A stretch of 64,000 nt of DNA from Paenibacillus sp. FSL R5-0912 (GCF_000758605.1 NZ_CP009282.1:4774001-4838000), one strand, 5' to 3'. Positions 34,873 through 44,092 are shown, numbered from the stretch's first letter. Numbers and translations: made by a program. The notes: generated by a model not told the origin, from the letters alone.

Positions 34873-35910
34873 ATGATTATTCCAGCACCTGAAGTGAACT
34901 TCACAGCTTCCCCATTCTATAATCCCAGTCTCAAAAATGTAGTTATTCTGGCCACCGGCGGCACCATTGCCGGCAGCGGCGAAGCGCATAAAACCTTGAA
35001 CTACGAACCCGGTGCCCTGCCCGTGCAGGATCTGCTGGATAGTGTGCCCCACCTGGAACGGCTTGCCAATTGTGCAGGCGTACAGGTCAGCAATCTGTGC
35101 AGTGCAGATATCACCAGTGAACACTGGCTTACACTGGCTGCGTACATCAATACACTCGCTCTCCGGGAGGATGTGCACGGCTTCGTAATTACCCACGGCA
35201 CCGACACCCTGGATGAGACTTCCTATTTCTTGAACCTGGTGATCAAGACTGACAAACCTGTGATCATTACCGGCTCCATGCGTCCGGCTACCGCAATCAG
35301 TGCCGACGGACCGCTCAATCTGTATCAGTCCGTTGCACTGGCAGCGAATCCGGATGCGTCCGGACAAGGCGTGATGGTTGTCTTCGCTGAAGGGATCTAC
35401 AGCGGGCGGGATGTTCAGAAGGTGAATACCTTCAAGGCCAATGCCTTCGATGAGCGTGATTTCGGCTGCCTGGGCTATATGCGCGACAGTCATGCCTTCT
35501 TCTATACCCGGACGCTCAAAAGACATACGACTGCTTCACAATTCGATGTATCGGCCATGACCGGATTGCCGGAAGTATCCGTAGCCTACTTCCATGTCGA
35601 CGCCGATCCCGGCATCCTGGATTATCTCGCCACAATCTCCAAGGGCATTGTGATTGCCGGTGCAGGTGGAGGCATCTACAGCAAGCCGTGGATTGATAAA
35701 GTCGGCGAGCTTAAGAACAATAACATCCCTGTGGTCCGCTGCTCGCGGATCTCAAGCGGAATCACGCTCAAGGACTCCTATATTGACCTGTCCGCCAATT
35801 CCATTCCCTGCAACAGTCTGGTGCCGCAAAAAGCACGAATTCTGCTCTCCCTGGCGCTGACACAAACAACCGGCTACGACGAAATTGCCGCAATGTTCAA
35901 CGAATATTAA
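34873..35910 (+). CDS. L-asparaginase (type II-like)
   Basis: Enzyme of 345 residues that hydrolyses L-asparagine to aspartate and ammonia. The two catalytic signatures are intact: TGGTIAG with T31, and THGTDTLDET with T110 and D111; GSMRPATAISADGPLNL follows, carrying the conserved Lys/Ser region context. Length fits the bacterial family. No signal peptide is evident, so it may be cytoplasmic despite type II-like sequence. GAAAGGA precedes the ATG. Monocistronic, with an extended -10 box upstream and a strong terminator downstream. Confidence 0.93.
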   Translation: MIIPAPEVNFTASPFYNPSLKNVVILATGGTIAGSGEAHKTLNYEPGALPVQDLLDSVPHLERLANCAGVQVSNLCSADITSEHWLTLAAYINTLALREDVHGFVITHGTDTLDETSYFLNLVIKTDKPVIITGSMRPATAISADGPLNLYQSVALAANPDASGQGVMVVFAEGIYSGRDVQKVNTFKANAFDERDFGCLGYMRDSHAFFYTRTLKRHTTASQFDVSAMTGLPEVSVAYFHVDADPGILDYLATISKGIVIAGAGGGIYSKPWIDKVGELKNNNIPVVRCSRISSGITLKDSYIDLSANSIPCNSLVPQKARILLSLALTQTTGYDEIAAMFNEY

Positions 35911-35928
35911 AACATTAGGAATCACTTT

Positions 35929-35979
35929 AAGGGGGTGTCCCGCAAGCCTTATAATGGCTTCCGGGGCACCCCCTTTTTT
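35929..35979 (+). terminator. Rho-independent terminator of the asparaginase gene
   Basis: AAGGGGGTG and CACCCCCTT arms, with further CCCG/CGGG pairing inside, followed by TTTTTT. It also separates the convergent histidine kinase gene. Confidence 0.85.
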
Positions 35980-36002
35980 GACTGCTTTTGAGATAATCCC
36001 TG

Positions 36003-37406
36003 TCAGCCCGCTGCGGAAGGAAATTCGAAGGTTAGGACGGCACCGCCTTCCGGGCAGTTCCGGGCGGTAATCTTACCGCCGCAGCGCTCCACGATGGCGC
36101 GCGAGATGGCCAGTCCCAGCCCGGAATCACCATTTTTCCCTTTGACGAACCTGTGAAACAGGCTGGGCAGCAGTTCCTGCGGAATGCCGGGGCCGTCATC
36201 TGAAACCGTTAATGTAATCAGCCCCTTGCTTACATAACCATGGATATCAATCTTCCTGTCTGCATAACGTGCAGCATTGGATAATACGTTCAGCAGTGCC
36301 TGCAGCAGCTTATCGCGGTCAGCCCTCAGCATCAGCCCGCTGTCTCCGGAGATTTCAGTCTTGAGAGTTAGCTTTCTTGCAGCCAGCTGCGGATTGACCC
36401 GTTCTACCGCCTCTGAGAGCAGCTCTTCCAGATCGCATTCTACCGCCCGGAATATATCCTCCTCACTGTCCAGCTTGGCCAGTAGCGTCATTTCGCTCAC
36501 CAGGTCCCGCAGCCGTCCGCTCTCGCCCAGGATAATATCCAGCCCTCTACGGACATCCTCACCTTCAAAAATCCCGTCCCTGATGCCCTCCGCATAACCG
36601 GATATCGACATCAGCGGTGATTTGAGCTCATGCGAGGCATTCTGGAAGAATTGCTTCTGTACCCGGTTGAACCTGTGCAATTCTCCGGCCATTTCGTATA
36701 CAGTCTGGGCTACAGAACCGATCTCCCCACCCGCCCGGACCAGATTCACCTCGGCAAACCGGCGGTTTTTCACTTTTTTGAGTTCCTCACGCAGGTTCAT
36801 CAGCGGATCAATCAGCTTCTTCGTGATAAACAGGCTGAACAGGAACATCACGGCTGCACCGGCGGCGAAGACGAGAATCAACCGTTTAAGCAGTGCCTGT
36901 TCGATAGCTTTGATTCTGCTGACAGGCGTCAGCAAGGTCAGTTTACCTTGGGGAAGCGCATTTACCTGCACAAGATAACGCTGGTCATTACCGTCCCATA
37001 AGCTCTGTAGGCTGTCCGGCTCCGCTGCAGCAATACCGGTAACTGCCCCCGTCTGCCCGGATGCAGGGATGGTGCCAGAGACCACCTTCCCCTGCTGATC
37101 CGTCACAATCGCCTGTACTCCGCTGGAAAGCGTAGCGTATTGAACCGGAAACAACTCATTTTCTTCAATTGGGACTGCACTTATTGCTGCGGCGGGCTGC
37201 TGCTGCATGCTGGCGGTCAGTGTAGCGCCTAGCGTCCGCAATCCCTCCTGTTCCTTACCGATGAAATGGTCCATCAGTACAAAATGAATCATCACGCCTG
37301 TGATAGACAAGACAAGCACCATAGACAGTCCAAAGGCAAAATTGATCTGATGCACCAGCTTCAGCTTCTTCATCTGCCCGTTTAGCTTCATCCGTATATT
37401 CATCAT
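36003..37406 (-). CDS. Sensor histidine kinase (HAMP-containing)
   Basis: Membrane sensor kinase of 467 residues. TM1 near 22-44, extracellular sensor 50-170, TM2 near 175-196, HAMP with LIDPLMNLREELKKV, then the phospho-acceptor H259 in FFQNASHELKSPL and an ATPase domain with NVLSNAARYA, DDGPGIP and SGLGLAISRAIV. The start ATG overlaps the response regulator stop as ATGA, so the two genes are coupled. The extracellular domain (about 110 residues) contains no recognised ligand domain, so the signal is unknown. No regulated gene other than the pair itself is obvious nearby. Confidence 0.93.
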   Translation of the reverse strand: MMNIRMKLNGQMKKLKLVHQINFAFGLSMVLVLSITGVMIHFVLMDHFIGKEQEGLRTLGATLTASMQQQPAAAISAVPIEENELFPVQYATLSSGVQAIVTDQQGKVVSGTIPASGQTGAVTGIAAAEPDSLQSLWDGNDQRYLVQVNALPQGKLTLLTPVSRIKAIEQALLKRLILVFAAGAAVMFLFSLFITKKLIDPLMNLREELKKVKNRRFAEVNLVRAGGEIGSVAQTVYEMAGELHRFNRVQKQFFQNASHELKSPLMSISGYAEGIRDGIFEGEDVRRGLDIILGESGRLRDLVSEMTLLAKLDSEEDIFRAVECDLEELLSEAVERVNPQLAARKLTLKTEISGDSGLMLRADRDKLLQALLNVLSNAARYADRKIDIHGYVSKGLITLTVSDDGPGIPQELLPSLFHRFVKGKNGDSGLGLAISRAIVERCGGKITARNCPEGGAVLTFEFPSAAG

Positions 37407-38107
37407 TCCAGCCCTTCTCTCATCCGGTAACCGTGTCCCCAGACCGATTCCAGCGGTAAGCCGTCTATTTTTTTGCGGATGCGTTTGATCAGATGGTCCA
37501 CTGCGCGGTCACTGCCGAAATAATCATCACCCCAGACATAACCCAGCAGCTCTTCCCGCGTAAACGCCCGGTTCGGATGTCCGGCAAATACCTTCAGCAT
37601 CAGGAACTCCTTACTCGTCAGCTCCACCTCTGATCCGTGCCAGAAGGACCTCCTTTCTTCCGGAAGCAGCAGCAGGCCGCCCAGCTCTATGCCTGAAGGG
37701 GGCTGCAGCGCAGCTGCGGGCAGAGGCTGTTGGAGGCGTTCCCACCTTGCCAGCTGCCGTTTGATCCGGGCCACCAGCTCACGGGGACTGAACGGCTTGA
37801 CCAGATAATCGTCGCTGCCCAGCTCAAGACCCAGTATTTTATCGACTTCATCATCTTTGGCTGAGATCATAATGATCGGCACCTCTGCTTCATCACGGAT
37901 GCGTCTGCATAGTTCATACCCGTCCATCCCCGGAAGCATGATATCGAGCACCCACATGCCGGGAGGATCGCTTGTCCACAGGGCCCAGGCTTCTTCGGCA
38001 CTTCCCAGACCAATGGTGCGGAAATTCTCCTTATGTAAATAAGCCTCGACCAGATTGCGTATATTCTCATCATCGTCCACAACAGCAATGACCGTCTGAT
38101 TGTTCAT
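37403..38107 (-). CDS. OmpR-family response regulator
   Basis: Response regulator of 234 residues: receiver domain with D11-D13, phospho-acceptor D55 in WVLDIMLPG and K104 in YLVKPF; C-terminal winged helix with LTSKEFLMLKVF and SDRAVDHLIKRIRKKI. The ATG at 38107 follows GGAGGG at five bases; a longer in-frame start has no ribosome site. It overlaps the kinase gene by four bases. The divergent secreted-protein gene at 38265 is a possible target, inferred only from position. Confidence 0.93.
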   Translation of the reverse strand: MNNQTVIAVVDDDENIRNLVEAYLHKENFRTIGLGSAEEAWALWTSDPPGMWVLDIMLPGMDGYELCRRIRDEAEVPIIMISAKDDEVDKILGLELGSDDYLVKPFSPRELVARIKRQLARWERLQQPLPAAALQPPSGIELGGLLLLPEERRSFWHGSEVELTSKEFLMLKVFAGHPNRAFTREELLGYVWGDDYFGSDRAVDHLIKRIRKKIDGLPLESVWGHGYRMREGLE

Positions 38108-38264
38108 CGTAACCCTCCACAGTTTTGTCTGCTCCATTATAACAAGCTGCCGGAGGCGGTAGGGCCCTGCCATTGTTTTTCCACAAATCCACCAATTTCC
38201 TGCCACAGTAGAACGCTATATTGGGAGCTGTAAGACAAACCTCACCCATAAGGAGTGTTAGTTC

Positions 38265-38966
38265 ATGAACCGTTTAATCTTGAGAAGAATGGCCCTCTCC
38301 ACCCTGCTGCTGTCCTCCATCGCAACCCCGGTGTTTGCCGATGCAGACCGCACGCCGCAACAGACACAGGCTCCCGCAGTTACCTTAAGCGCTGCCTCCG
38401 CACCTGTGCAAGGCAGTATCATGATTTCCTCCCGTTTCCCCGACTTGCTGGGTCTTGCTGAAAGCTATGCGCCGGAGACGCTTCAGGACTGGACCGATAC
38501 GCTCAGCAGATACAGTAAGGCCATCCGCCTAAATGTTAGGGTGCTTAACCTCGATACACAAGGAGAATTTACCGCTCCAGCCGTGCAACTGGCCACACCT
38601 GTAGCCTTGACAACAGCCGAACCTTCCCTTGCCGGTTCAGCGCCGTCAACCGATCTTCAGCTTGTCATAACAGACGGGACCGTCAGTGCCTTCGCAACAG
38701 GAACAGCGGCTTCATCCACTGCAGAATTCGCTGTGTTTGCAACACCTGACAGCGTCCCGTCCGCCGGACTCACAAGCTCTGGCTCCATAACAGCCGCTGC
38801 ACTCCCGGCTCTGCTCCCGATGACAGAAGATAACGGATTCTTCAAGGCGCAGGCTGCACTGGCTGAAGCCGTAGAATCCAAAGATGCCCCAGCGGTCAAG
38901 CAAGCGCTGGGCGGGCTGCTGGAACAGTACAAACAGCTTACCAAAAAGCTTGAAGAAGTGAAGTAA
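38265..38966 (+). CDS. Secreted hypothetical protein
   Basis: Exported protein of 233 residues: signal peptide (MNRLILRRMALSTLLLSSIA, cleavage near VFADA), then a mature part very rich in Ala, Thr and Ser, with a helical C-terminus (about 195-233, AVKQALGGLLEQYKQLTKKL). No domain recognised. AAGGAG lies upstream of the ATG. Because it is divergent from the OmpR-type regulator and only about 157 bases away, it may be under that system's control. Function unknown. Confidence 0.75.
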   Translation: MNRLILRRMALSTLLLSSIATPVFADADRTPQQTQAPAVTLSAASAPVQGSIMISSRFPDLLGLAESYAPETLQDWTDTLSRYSKAIRLNVRVLNLDTQGEFTAPAVQLATPVALTTAEPSLAGSAPSTDLQLVITDGTVSAFATGTAASSTAEFAVFATPDSVPSAGLTSSGSITAAALPALLPMTEDNGFFKAQAALAEAVESKDAPAVKQALGGLLEQYKQLTKKLEEVK

Positions 38967-39001
38967 GCTCGGAATAACGCGTCTATAGAACAGGATATGC
39001 A

Positions 39002-39039
39002 AAAAGCAGGCCAAGGGCGGGTACCTTTGGCCTGCTTTT
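39002..39039. terminator. Bidirectional terminator
   Basis: AAAAGCAGGCCAA (39002-39014) and TTGGCCTGCTTTT (39027-39039) form a 13-bp stem with A and T runs on both sides, between convergent genes. Confidence 0.85.
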
Positions 39040-39057
39040 CGTTTAGACAATCAATTG

Positions 39058-40170
39058 TCAGGAGAGCGCCGCTACCGATTCAGGGGTAAACGCCTGAAGC
39101 TCACTCACCCGTCCGTCACGGATTTTGACCGCCCAGGCGGGATCTCCGAGCAGCGCCCGTCCCACGGCCACCAGATCAAATTCGTTGTCGTTCAGCCGCT
39201 CCACAAGTCCCTCCAGTCCCGGATGTGCCCGTCCTTCCCCTTCGGCGGGATCACTGTCCATGCCAACCGACCCGACCGTAATGGTCGTCTTGCCTGTCAG
39301 CTTCTTCACCCAGCCGGCAAAGCTAAGATCGGAACCGGCAAATTCGGGCTCCCAGAAATGGCGTACTGAGCAGTGGAAGATATCTACTCCGGCGTTCACC
39401 AGAACATTCAGCAGTTCCTTCAACTGATCCGGTGTGTCCGCAAGCCTGGCAGTGTAATCGCCCATTTTCCACTGGGACAGACGCATGGCTACCGGATAAT
39501 CCGGACCTACCGCAGCACGTACAGCTTCGACTATCTGAGCAGCAAACTGGGCGCGCTTCACCAGATCGCCGCCGTACCGGTCTGTCCGCTGATTGGTCTT
39601 CACCCACAAAAACTGGTCAATCAGAAAGCCATGTGCTCCGTGAAGCTCTATACCATCGAACCCGGCTTCTTTGGCATGAAGCGCTGCAGCCGCGTAAGCT
39701 TGAATCACATCCGCAATTTCTTCCGTAGTCATCGGTTCTCCTGCCTTGTTCCCCTCCAGATCCAGTCCGGATGGACCGATGGACAAGGCTTCCGGATTAG
39801 GCTGGGAGCCATTCGGCCGGATCATGCCCATATGCACGATTTGCGGGAAAATTTTGCCGCCTGCTTCATGCACCTGTCTGACCACTTCCGCCCAGCCGTT
39901 CAATGCTTCTTCCCCATAAAGCTTAGGCAATCTGGGCTCACTGGTTGCTGAAGGATGGTCTATTAGAGCTCCTTCGGTTATCACAAGACCGACACCGTTC
40001 TCGGCACGGCGGCGGTAATAAGCGGCTACATCCGGCCCCGGCACACCTTCAGGTGAGAAGGCACGGGCCATCGGCGACATGACGATTCGTGTCGGCAAGG
40101 TCAGTTGATGGATCGTATAAGGCTGAAACAAGGCTTGAATGGAATGATTGTTGTTCTGTGGATGACTCAT
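39058..40170 (-). CDS. NADH:flavin oxidoreductase, Old Yellow Enzyme family
   Basis: FMN-dependent ene-reductase of 370 residues. Family features include TRIVMSPMARAFSPEGVP at the N-terminus, EGALIDHPSA, IVHMGMIRPNG, then GFDGIELHGAHGFLIDQFL (the substrate His pair region, HGAH) and KIRDGRVSELQAF at the end; the FMN site shows ITVGSVG and VAVGRALLGDP. The ATG at 40170 has GGAGG upstream. It is divergent from a TetR regulator with palindromes in the gap, a common pairing for OYE enzymes that remove electrophiles or quinones. Confidence 0.93.
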   Translation of the reverse strand: MSHPQNNNHSIQALFQPYTIHQLTLPTRIVMSPMARAFSPEGVPGPDVAAYYRRRAENGVGLVITEGALIDHPSATSEPRLPKLYGEEALNGWAEVVRQVHEAGGKIFPQIVHMGMIRPNGSQPNPEALSIGPSGLDLEGNKAGEPMTTEEIADVIQAYAAAALHAKEAGFDGIELHGAHGFLIDQFLWVKTNQRTDRYGGDLVKRAQFAAQIVEAVRAAVGPDYPVAMRLSQWKMGDYTARLADTPDQLKELLNVLVNAGVDIFHCSVRHFWEPEFAGSDLSFAGWVKKLTGKTTITVGSVGMDSDPAEGEGRAHPGLEGLVERLNDNEFDLVAVGRALLGDPAWAVKIRDGRVSELQAFTPESVAALS

Positions 40171-40250
40171 GAACCGCACCTCCAATATTATTTTGGCACC
40201 CGCAGTTAAGGGGTACGAATGCAATATTAGCAAGGCCACCTGCCCCATTC

Positions 40251-40324
40251 AACCAACAATCTGCGCCTTCTGTTGCTTAAGCGAAATGCTAAATTGTATT
40301 GTTGGTTATCCAAGGATACCTTGG
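40251..40324. promoter_or_regulatory. Putative operators between OYE and TetR genes
   Basis: AACCAACAAT (40251-40260) and ATTGTTGGTT (40298-40307) form a perfect 10-bp inverted repeat 37 bp apart. Directly after it, CCAAGG-ATA-CCTTGG (40310-40324) is a perfect 6-3-6 palindrome. Either or both are likely sites for the divergent TetR regulator. Confidence 0.6.
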
Positions 40325-40389
40325 TTGGCGCAGCCGCAGATGTTTATAATAGAAAAAGCATAAGTTACCGAAGGGAGCATGGATAGAGG

Positions 40390-40986
40390 ATGCCAAGTAT
40401 ATTATCACCGAACCCGAACGACCCGCGTGTCATCCGGACACGCCAGTTAATTCTGGACTCATTCGCCGAGCAATTAAATAAAATGGATTTTGGTGCGATT
40501 ACGATACAGGATATCACGAAAAAAGCCACCATTAACCGCGCTACCTTCTATGCTCATTTTCCTGATAAATATGCGCTGCTTGAATCCTTTTTGTCGGATG
40601 CCTTCTCGGAGCTGGTTCTCCGCAAAATAGATGACAAGGCAACCCTGACGGAGGAAACGCTCCAGAAGCTGGTTGCTGCTCTTTGCGATTATCATGAATC
40701 AAGTCATCACTGCCTGAAGAAATATGATTCGTTGGCGCTGATTATTGAAGAGAATATTAAGATGCGGCTGGAGCAATTGCTGCAAAGGCTTCTGGGCGAA
40801 GCTAACAGCACTATGGATACTCCTACACTACAAACGGCTGCAACCCTGCTAAGCTGGTCAATCTATGGGGTTACCTTCCGCTGGAATAAGGAGGGCCGGC
40901 ATGAGCCCCCTGCTGCTCTTGCCGGCAGATTAGTACCATTGATCAATAATGGAGTCTCCTTGTTAACTGCCGATGTCAGAGAATAA
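40390..40986 (+). CDS. TetR-family transcriptional regulator
   Basis: Regulator of 198 residues with a TetR helix-turn-helix: RVIRTRQLILDSFAEQL, then ITIQDITKKATINRATFYAHFPDKYALLESFL. The C-terminal effector domain has few distinctive features. GATAGAGG lies directly before the ATG at 40390, close for a ribosome site; no better in-frame start is seen. It is divergent from the Old Yellow Enzyme gene and probably represses it. It is unlike the other TetR protein at 6957 outside the DNA-binding part. Confidence 0.92.
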   Translation: MPSILSPNPNDPRVIRTRQLILDSFAEQLNKMDFGAITIQDITKKATINRATFYAHFPDKYALLESFLSDAFSELVLRKIDDKATLTEETLQKLVAALCDYHESSHHCLKKYDSLALIIEENIKMRLEQLLQRLLGEANSTMDTPTLQTAATLLSWSIYGVTFRWNKEGRHEPPAALAGRLVPLINNGVSLLTADVRE

Positions 40987-41030
40987 GAGACGCTATTTCG
41001 CACAAACGCTTCTGATGATTATTAACAGCG

Positions 41031-42623
41031 TTATTTCCGCTTCCGCTTCTTCTGTTTAGCTCCAGACTTTTTCTGTCCCTGACTATAACGCTTACCGCTC
41101 TGCGCAGGGTGGTTCTGACGCTCTTCTGACCGTCCCTTCCCGTCCGTCAGCTCCTCCGCTGCCTCCATCTGTGCTCTGGCTCCAGGCATCTTCACCTGCA
41201 GGGCAGGCTGCCGCAGTCCGCCGGATACTCTCCCTTTACGCAGCACCCCCGCCGCGTAAATGCCCGAGAACAGCAGAACAAACATGATTCCCGCTGCCAG
41301 ACCTCCGCCTTGTCCGGGAATGAGCGGCATGCTGGCGAGAATGGCCAGCAGACCTCCCATTGCAATCCATGAGCTGTACGGATAGCCGCGCAACCCGCGC
41401 TGGCCCTTGAAGGGTCCTCCGTTGCGCCGGCGCAGCCGGTAGTGGCTGGCCATGATGATGAAGTAAGAGAACAGCAGCGCAAAGCCGCCGGAGCTGACCA
41501 GAAACAAGTAGACGCCCTGCGGCAACAGCATGCCGAGCCCGAGCCCGGCCAGCATCGCGCCGCCGGAGATGAGGATACCGCGGTACGGAACATCCGAACG
41601 GTCCCTCATCCAGGCCGGAGTATGTCCCTCCTCCGCCAATGAGCGGAGCATCCGGCCCAGGCCGAATACGGAGGCTAGCATCGTAGACAGAATAGCGGAC
41701 ACAAGGACGATATTCATTACAGTCCCGGTCCAGCCGAGTCCATACAGGCCAAGGGCAGACACAAACGGACTGATCTGTTCGGAGACCTGAGCCGGAGGCA
41801 GCAGCAGGAACAGCGCGGTCATCGCAGCCAGATAGAGGCTGACCAGGAGCAGGATTGTCCGCCGGATAGCCTTCGGAATGGTAACTCCGGGATTCCCCGT
41901 CTCCGATGCGGCAAGGCCCAGCACTTCAAATCCCGCGTATGTAAACATCACCATGAGCATACTGCCCGCGATACCTGCAATTCCCCCGGGGAAAAATCTC
42001 TGGCCGCGCACAACATTCATACCTGCAGCTCCTGTGCCCTTCGTTCCAATTCCTGCTACAATAGCCACCGCTATGACGATAAAAGCAACTATGGCCAGCA
42101 GCTTGAAGGCTGCAAGTCCGCTTTCCAGCTTGCCCAGCCGTTCAGCGCCGAGCAGGTTCAGCAGCGTTACCAGAACGATGATTCCCGTACCGGCCAGCGC
42201 CAGCGGCAGAGCAGGGAACCAGGCCCGCAGCAGGATGGATACTGCTGTTGCTTCACTCGACATCGCAAGCACAAGGCCTGTCCAGTATACCCAGCCGACT
42301 GTAAAACCCGCTCCCCTTCCAAACGCCTGCTCGGTATAAGTGCGGAACGAGCCGGGTACCGGATTCGCCACTGTCATTTCCGACAGGGCGGACAGGATGA
42401 GATAGACCAGGACCCCTCCGATAACGTATGCCAGCAGTACAGACGGGCCTGCCGCCCGGATCGCAACGGAGGAACCCAGGAAAAATGAACCGCCCACCAC
42501 TGTACCCAGCGCCAGCATTGTCAGCTGCCATACAGATAATCCTTTCTTGCCCGGTTTCTCAGACTTCCCGGCCTTCCCCTGCTTGACTGGGACCGTCTGA
42601 TTACCTTGTTTTCCTCTCTTCAT
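41031..42623 (-). CDS. APC-family amino acid permease
   Basis: Membrane permease of 530 residues with about 12 helices. LSVWQLTMLALGTVVGGSFFLGSSVAI is the start of TM1 with the APC substrate-binding GTVVGG break, and GSFRTYTEQAFGRGAGFTVGWVYW follows. The C-terminal 50 residues are cytoplasmic, basic and low in complexity (SGKRYSQGQKKSGAKQKKRK), and the N-terminus is also Lys-rich. The ATG at 42623 has GGGAGG upstream; a start 14 codons earlier lacks one. Monocistronic. Amino acid or amine substrate unknown. Confidence 0.9.
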   Translation of the reverse strand: MKRGKQGNQTVPVKQGKAGKSEKPGKKGLSVWQLTMLALGTVVGGSFFLGSSVAIRAAGPSVLLAYVIGGVLVYLILSALSEMTVANPVPGSFRTYTEQAFGRGAGFTVGWVYWTGLVLAMSSEATAVSILLRAWFPALPLALAGTGIIVLVTLLNLLGAERLGKLESGLAAFKLLAIVAFIVIAVAIVAGIGTKGTGAAGMNVVRGQRFFPGGIAGIAGSMLMVMFTYAGFEVLGLAASETGNPGVTIPKAIRRTILLLVSLYLAAMTALFLLLPPAQVSEQISPFVSALGLYGLGWTGTVMNIVLVSAILSTMLASVFGLGRMLRSLAEEGHTPAWMRDRSDVPYRGILISGGAMLAGLGLGMLLPQGVYLFLVSSGGFALLFSYFIIMASHYRLRRRNGGPFKGQRGLRGYPYSSWIAMGGLLAILASMPLIPGQGGGLAAGIMFVLLFSGIYAAGVLRKGRVSGGLRQPALQVKMPGARAQMEAAEELTDGKGRSEERQNHPAQSGKRYSQGQKKSGAKQKKRKRK

Positions 42624-42694
42624 ATCGTTCTGCCTCCCGGTTTGAGATAACAGAAGTATCTGCACATTCCGGAGAATTTAGCCAAAAATTCATG

Positions 42695-42752
42695 CAAAAA
42701 AGGGATTTCCCGGTCTGGCGGAAGTGAACTCCGCTATCCCTTGAAATCCCCG
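42695..42752 (-). terminator. Rho-independent terminator after the cupin remnant
   Basis: GAAATCCC (42743-42750) pairs with GGGATTTC (42702-42709), and GCGGA with TCCGC inside; on the minus strand the stem is followed by TTTTTTGC. It would end the transcript that includes the cupin fragment and the chemoreceptor-like gene. Confidence 0.75.
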
Positions 42753-42768
42753 GGTATGCAATTGGCGG

Positions 42769-43233
42769 TTAGCGGCGCGGATACACCGGATAAGGATAAA
42801 ATGCGGCTGCCGGCTGCTGGGCTGTGTATGGAGGTACACCGGTATAAGGCATCACTTGACCGTTCGCATGGAAGCCGTTCTCTGCGGCACCGGCGACGGC
42901 GCAGCCCGGAGGCGGTCCAAGAATAACCGATTCTTTGAGCGGTGCAACTGCCTTGGCATAATCCTTTTCATTAATGCAATAGGCCCGCTGGATAACCTCT
43001 TTGGGAATCGCACGCAGGAAATCTGAACCATAGACGATATCAGGCGATGGAGCATCGAAGACCGTCAGGAATTGGACCTGGTCACTCTCGGCCAGAATCC
43101 AGTAAAACCAGCCCTTCGGGAAAATGGAGACCTGTCCGGGCTTCAGATGATAGGTCATCAGCTTCTGGGTGAACGGATCGTGTAAGCCACAACTGGGCCT
43201 TCGTCCAGTTACTTTATGCCCGGGAGGAACCAT
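42769..43233 (-). pseudogene. Truncated and internally damaged cupin-domain gene
   Basis: The frame gives 154 residues. From HDPFTQKLMTYHLKPGQVSI onward it matches the second half of a bacilliform cupin (FPKGWFYWI, FDAPSPDIVYGSDFLRAIP, YCINEKDYAKAVAPLKES), ending in a Pro/Tyr-rich tail. The front is abnormal: only MVPPGHKVTGRRPSC precedes, and in family members that region should hold about 70 more residues with the metal-binding HxH motif, which is absent. Reading AQLWL in another frame over 43180-43200 suggests small compensating shifts too. Stop and terminator are normal. Likely non-functional. Confidence 0.7.
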
Positions 43234-43249
43234 TTGACACAGATGCTGC

Positions 43250-44092
43250 CTAGATCAGCCGCGCGATCTTCTCTATCTCTACGGCCGAAGCTGCCATCTG
43301 CTGCATTGAGGCGGTGATTTCCTCTGTTGCTGCAGCCTGACGTTCACTTTGGGCCAGACAATCCATCAGTATTGCATCCATCTGGGTGATGTTCTTCTTG
43401 ATCATCTGCAGAATGCTGGCGATATCCTTGGCGGATGAAGCGCTTGATACTGACATTTTGCGGATCTCCTGAGCGACGATGCCGAAGCCCCGTCCATGCT
43501 CAGCAGCATGAGCCGCTTCAATCGCAGCATTAAGCCCCAGGAGATTGGAGTTATCCGCTACCTTGCGGATGAAATCCAGAATCTCGTCTGTCTGCTGCAG
43601 ATCCACCACCACCCTCTGGCCCAGCTCCTTCAGGTCACTTACCGTATTCGCAAGATCAGAGGCTGTTCCCGCAATCTCCTCGGAAGTCGAGCTGATTTCA
43701 TCAGAGGTCACTGCCAGAGCATTCGCCGCATCGCTAAGCGTTTCCTGATTACTGAGGCTGATTCCGATTGTAAATACGCCTGCAACCCCTCCGTTCCGGT
43801 CACGGATCGGCATAGACGATGACTTAAAGGGTAACCCGTAGATCTCCTTTGGGATATTGGCACTGACTTCTTCTCCCGTGTCGAGTGCAGTCCGGATTCC
43901 CCCGTTTGGCGGAACCGGGGTCCCCTCTTGGATCCGGACATCCAATTCTGTCCCAGGCAAATTGTAAATGAACTTTTCCGTATCCGTTAATGCAAACATT
44001 ACATCAATAGGGAATAAGCGCTGCACAAGGGGCAGCGTTATTTTCAGTGCCTCCAGCAATTTCTCTATATCGGTTTCATATTCGTTATTCAT
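43250..44092 (-). CDS. Soluble methyl-accepting-chemotaxis-like protein
   Basis: Cytoplasmic receptor-like protein of about 280 residues without a transmembrane helix. The N-terminal 120 residues (LFPIDVMFALTDTEKFIYNLPG, then FKSSSMPIRDRNGGVAGVFTIGISL) look like a PAS-type ligand domain; the C-terminal half is a short MCP signalling region with the hairpin ADNSNLLGLNAAIEAAHAAEHGRGFG. It lacks the methylation helices of a full receptor. The ATG at 44092 has AGGAG 13 bases upstream, and a TTG 18 codons earlier is possible. The damaged cupin gene follows closely. It may feed the CheA at 26-28 kb or another kinase. Confidence 0.85.
   Translation of the reverse strand: MNNEYETDIEKLLEALKITLPLVQRLFPIDVMFALTDTEKFIYNLPGTELDVRIQEGTPVPPNGGIRTALDTGEEVSANIPKEIYGLPFKSSSMPIRDRNGGVAGVFTIGISLSNQETLSDAANALAVTSDEISSTSEEIAGTASDLANTVSDLKELGQRVVVDLQQTDEILDFIRKVADNSNLLGLNAAIEAAHAAEHGRGFGIVAQEIRKMSVSSASSAKDIASILQMIKKNITQMDAILMDCLAQSERQAAATEEITASMQQMAASAVEIEKIARLI

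Noticed and set aside
34810..35526. Minus-strand 238-codon frame opposite asparaginase
   Set aside because: Runs against the catalytic THGTDT region; typical GC-driven antisense frame.
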